Shown one piece after another: positions 5,221-6,830 of a stretch of 6,830 nt of DNA. The translations under genes were made by a program, and so were the position numbers. The notes under the pieces are model-generated. The model was not told the DNA's origin and made no database searches. It worked only from the letters and a program-made list of their open reading frames with translations. This stretch comes from Defluviicoccus sp. GTDB lineage: Bacteria > Pseudomonadota > Alphaproteobacteria > Rhodospirillales > Defluviicoccaceae. The stretch spans positions 687,784 to 694,613 of the forward strand of contig CP058705.1 in NCBI GenBank assembly GCA_013414705.1. The letters are read 5' to 3'. Positions within the stretch are counted from its first letter, which is position 1, and each line of letters opens with the position of its first letter.

Positions 5221-6516
5221 ATGCGCGATTTTCCCCGATTGACGTTGGTCGAGCGTGATCGGTCCGGACGCATCTTTTTCAACGAACGGGCATCTCTGGC
5301 TTCGGGAAAAGACCATGCGCATGCGTTTCCGTCGCTTCGCTGGCGCGGCGTGCGCCGCATTTTTGTGGCAGCCACCGGTTTGTGGTGGGGGCTTCAACCT
5401 GCCTCTGCTGAACAAACGGCGCCATCCCCACAGCACTTTCTGCAAAAGGTTTTTACTGCAAAAGACTATCCCGACACGTGGTTTGCGCCGGTATTTTTAT
5501 CCAAGGTATCGCCTACCGAACTTCATGACGTCATCGATCAGCTGAAAAAGAAATATGGGTCCTTCGAAGGCGTCGAGCTGTCTTCAGGCCGCTATTATGT
5601 CCATCTGGCTGATGCCATGGTGCCGATAGAGATCGGCGTCGATGCCAACGGCCGCGTTTTCGATCTGAGGGCGAAGACTCCGATCCGGAAGTATGCGGAT
5701 TTTGACGCCGCGTTGACGTCGTTGTCAGACCTTCCTGGCGACGTGTCGATGCTCGTCCTGCAAAATGGGCGCGAACGTACCAGTCTGAAACCCGATACCG
5801 CGCTGGCTGTCGGTTCCGCCTACAAAATCGCGGTGATGAACGCCCTCGTCGATCAGGTGAAGAGCGGAAAGCGTTCGTGGGCGCAAGTCATCGCCCTTAC
5901 TGACGACAATCGGGCGCTGCCGACCGGCATTCTGCAAAACTGGCCAGCCGGGATGCAGCTCACCCTCGAGTCCCTGGCCGGGCTGATGATCTCGCTCAGC
6001 GACAACACCGCCGCCGATACCCTCATCCACGTTGTCGGCCGAGACGCGGTCGAAGCCGTCGCGCCGACCGTTCGGCCGTTTCTGACCTCGCGTGAGGCGA
6101 TGATTCTCAAGGCTCCCGCCAACACGGCCCTGCGCGAGCGTTATGCCGAAGGCGACTTGGCCACGCGGCGGCAAATCCTCGCCGAAGTCGACACGCTCCC
6201 GCTGCCGACGGCCGCCGAAATCGTCCATGTGTATTCGCCCAACGCCGAGTGGCGATTGAGCGTGCGGCAGCTGTGCGATCTGATCGCACCCGTGGCCGAT
6301 CAGCCGGCGATGCAGATCAATCCCGGTGTCGCCATCGCCGAACAATGGGCCCGCGTTTCGTTCAAGGGCGGCGGCGACTTTGGTGTCGTCAACCTGACGA
6401 CCGAGCTTACGGCTGATGATGGCACGACCTGGTGTGCGGCGGTCACGTGGAACAATCCCAAGGGACTCCGTGAGGACGTCTTGTTCCCCATCTATGGGGC
6501 TCGCTGCAGTTGCTGA
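5221..6516 (+). CDS. Secreted serine hydrolase, class A beta-lactamase fold with ORF12/LpqF-like N-terminal domain
   Basis: The frame gives 431 residues from the ATG at 5221. A signal peptide is visible as RRIFVAATGLWWGLQPASAE (cleavage after ASA, residue 63). Residues 66-160 (FLQKVFTAKDYPDTWFAPVF to about KYAD) match the small N-terminal domain of ORF12/LpqF-type proteins. The C-terminal domain has the serine beta-lactamase triad: GSAYK with S199 and K202, SDN at 260-262, and KGG at 382-384. An extra helical region (286-335) stands in the omega-loop area, and no clear E166 equivalent is recognised. So it is more likely an esterase or peptidase-like hydrolase than an antibiotic-resistance enzyme. 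The start is doubtful. Residues 1-43 look non-coding; a GTG at 5350 fits the signal peptide; and an ATG at 5315 in another frame would give a fuller signal peptide if one T were added at 5360-5364. The next gene follows after 20 bases. Confidence 0.8.
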   Translation: MRDFPRLTLVERDRSGRIFFNERASLASGKDHAHAFPSLRWRGVRRIFVAATGLWWGLQPASAEQTAPSPQHFLQKVFTAKDYPDTWFAPVFLSKVSPTELHDVIDQLKKKYGSFEGVELSSGRYYVHLADAMVPIEIGVDANGRVFDLRAKTPIRKYADFDAALTSLSDLPGDVSMLVLQNGRERTSLKPDTALAVGSAYKIAVMNALVDQVKSGKRSWAQVIALTDDNRALPTGILQNWPAGMQLTLESLAGLMISLSDNTAADTLIHVVGRDAVEAVAPTVRPFLTSREAMILKAPANTALRERYAEGDLATRRQILAEVDTLPLPTAAEIVHVYSPNAEWRLSVRQLCDLIAPVADQPAMQINPGVAIAEQWARVSFKGGGDFGVVNLTTELTADDGTTWCAAVTWNNPKGLREDVLFPIYGARCSC

Positions 6517-6536
6517 AGGCAACAAAGGATAAGGGC

Positions 6537-6830
6537 GTGCGCTGCAACGCGGACATGGCGAGACGGACAGCCTGGGGAAAGCTGTGCGCGCATCTCGACG
6601 GAATCGCCATCGGCTCGACGGTGGCCGCTCTGAACGGGCGAGGCATCCTGGCCGAACTCAGAGACGCGGAGAGGCCGTTGGACGTTGACGCTCTCGCGCG
6701 CCGTTATGGGGCGCGACGCGGCTACCTCCACGTGGCGTTCTGGCTGCTGGCCGCACAAGGTCTGATCCACCGCGAGCAAGGTGATGGCGCGGGCCAGACG
6801 TGGGTTTGCCTGACACCGACAGGACGAACC
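6537..6830 (+). CDS. Winged-helix domain protein, possibly the N-terminus of a SAM-dependent methyltransferase (partial)
   Basis: The frame is open to the window end (98 codons, incomplete). I prefer the GTG at 6537 because AAGGAT at 6525-6530 lies 6 bases upstream; an in-frame ATG at 6555 lacks such a site. The protein reads HLDGIAIGSTVAALNGRGIL (about residues 18-37), then VDALARRYGARRGYLHVAFW LLAAQGLI (a helix-turn-helix and recognition helix) and a wing ending TWVCLTPTGR. This is a winged-helix fold with a preceding amphipathic helix, as in the dimerisation domains of O-methyltransferase-like enzymes; a transcriptional regulator is the alternative. The deciding part lies beyond the window. 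The 20-base gap to the serine hydrolase on the same strand suggests co-transcription. Confidence 0.5.
   Translation, partial: MRCNADMARRTAWGKLCAHLDGIAIGSTVAALNGRGILAELRDAERPLDVDALARRYGARRGYLHVAFWLLAAQGLIHREQGDGAGQTWVCLTPTGRT

Noticed and set aside
5725..6525. 266-codon minus-strand open frame
   Set aside because: It is antisense to the serine hydrolase with its SxxK, SDN and KGG motifs; the antisense protein shows no domain and has no ribosome binding site.
1..6830. CRISPR array or tandem repeats
   Set aside because: No regularly spaced direct repeats were found; the only clear repeats are insertion sequence ends and short hairpins.

Overview
The window reads as GC-rich alphaproteobacterial DNA. 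The basis is codon use plus the families present: a KpsE-type capsule exporter, a resolvase preceded by a small 59-codon gene, and IS110, IS3 and ISAs1 insertion sequences. A Rhodospirillales or Acetobacteraceae host is a guess. There are no rRNA or tRNA genes.

Left flank (1-1240): the C-terminal end of a capsule polysaccharide export inner-membrane protein (KpsE/CtrB/BexC type). It is followed 46 bases later by a complete gene for a protein with sialyltransferase-superfamily-like motifs. Together they look like the edge of a capsule or surface-glycan locus.

Middle (1241-5090): a graveyard of mobile DNA. It begins with a frameshifted scrap of an ISAs1-family transposase (about 1300-1505, minus strand). 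Next is a short conserved-looking gene (1556-1735) that overlaps the start of a large serine recombinase. The recombinase is cut after about 30 codons by an IS3-family element (1814-4619) whose orfB is broken. A complete IS110-family element (2669-4276) sits inside the orfA tail of this IS3. Removing exactly 1608 bases restores the orfA reading frame and its ATGA overlap with orfB, so the nesting can be proved from the sequence. The 273-base non-coding leader of the IS110 element holds good stem-loops, as expected for a bridge RNA. Beyond the IS3 the recombinase does not resume. Instead there is the N-terminal piece of a ParB-like (phage or plasmid) protein and about 250 bases of decayed reading frames, so the IS3 boundary was a site of rearrangement.

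Right flank (5090-6830): an AT-rich promoter region, then a secreted serine hydrolase of the class A beta-lactamase fold with an ORF12/LpqF-like N-terminal domain. Its signal-peptide region contains an apparent one-base frameshift at a run of five T. Twenty bases later, probably in the same operon, starts a winged-helix protein that runs off the end. It may be the N-terminal dimerisation domain of a methyltransferase.

The most notable signals are the precisely reconstructable nested insertion with a candidate bridge RNA, the IS110 transposase stop codon that appears to be supplied by the target DNA, and the disrupted start of the serine hydrolase.
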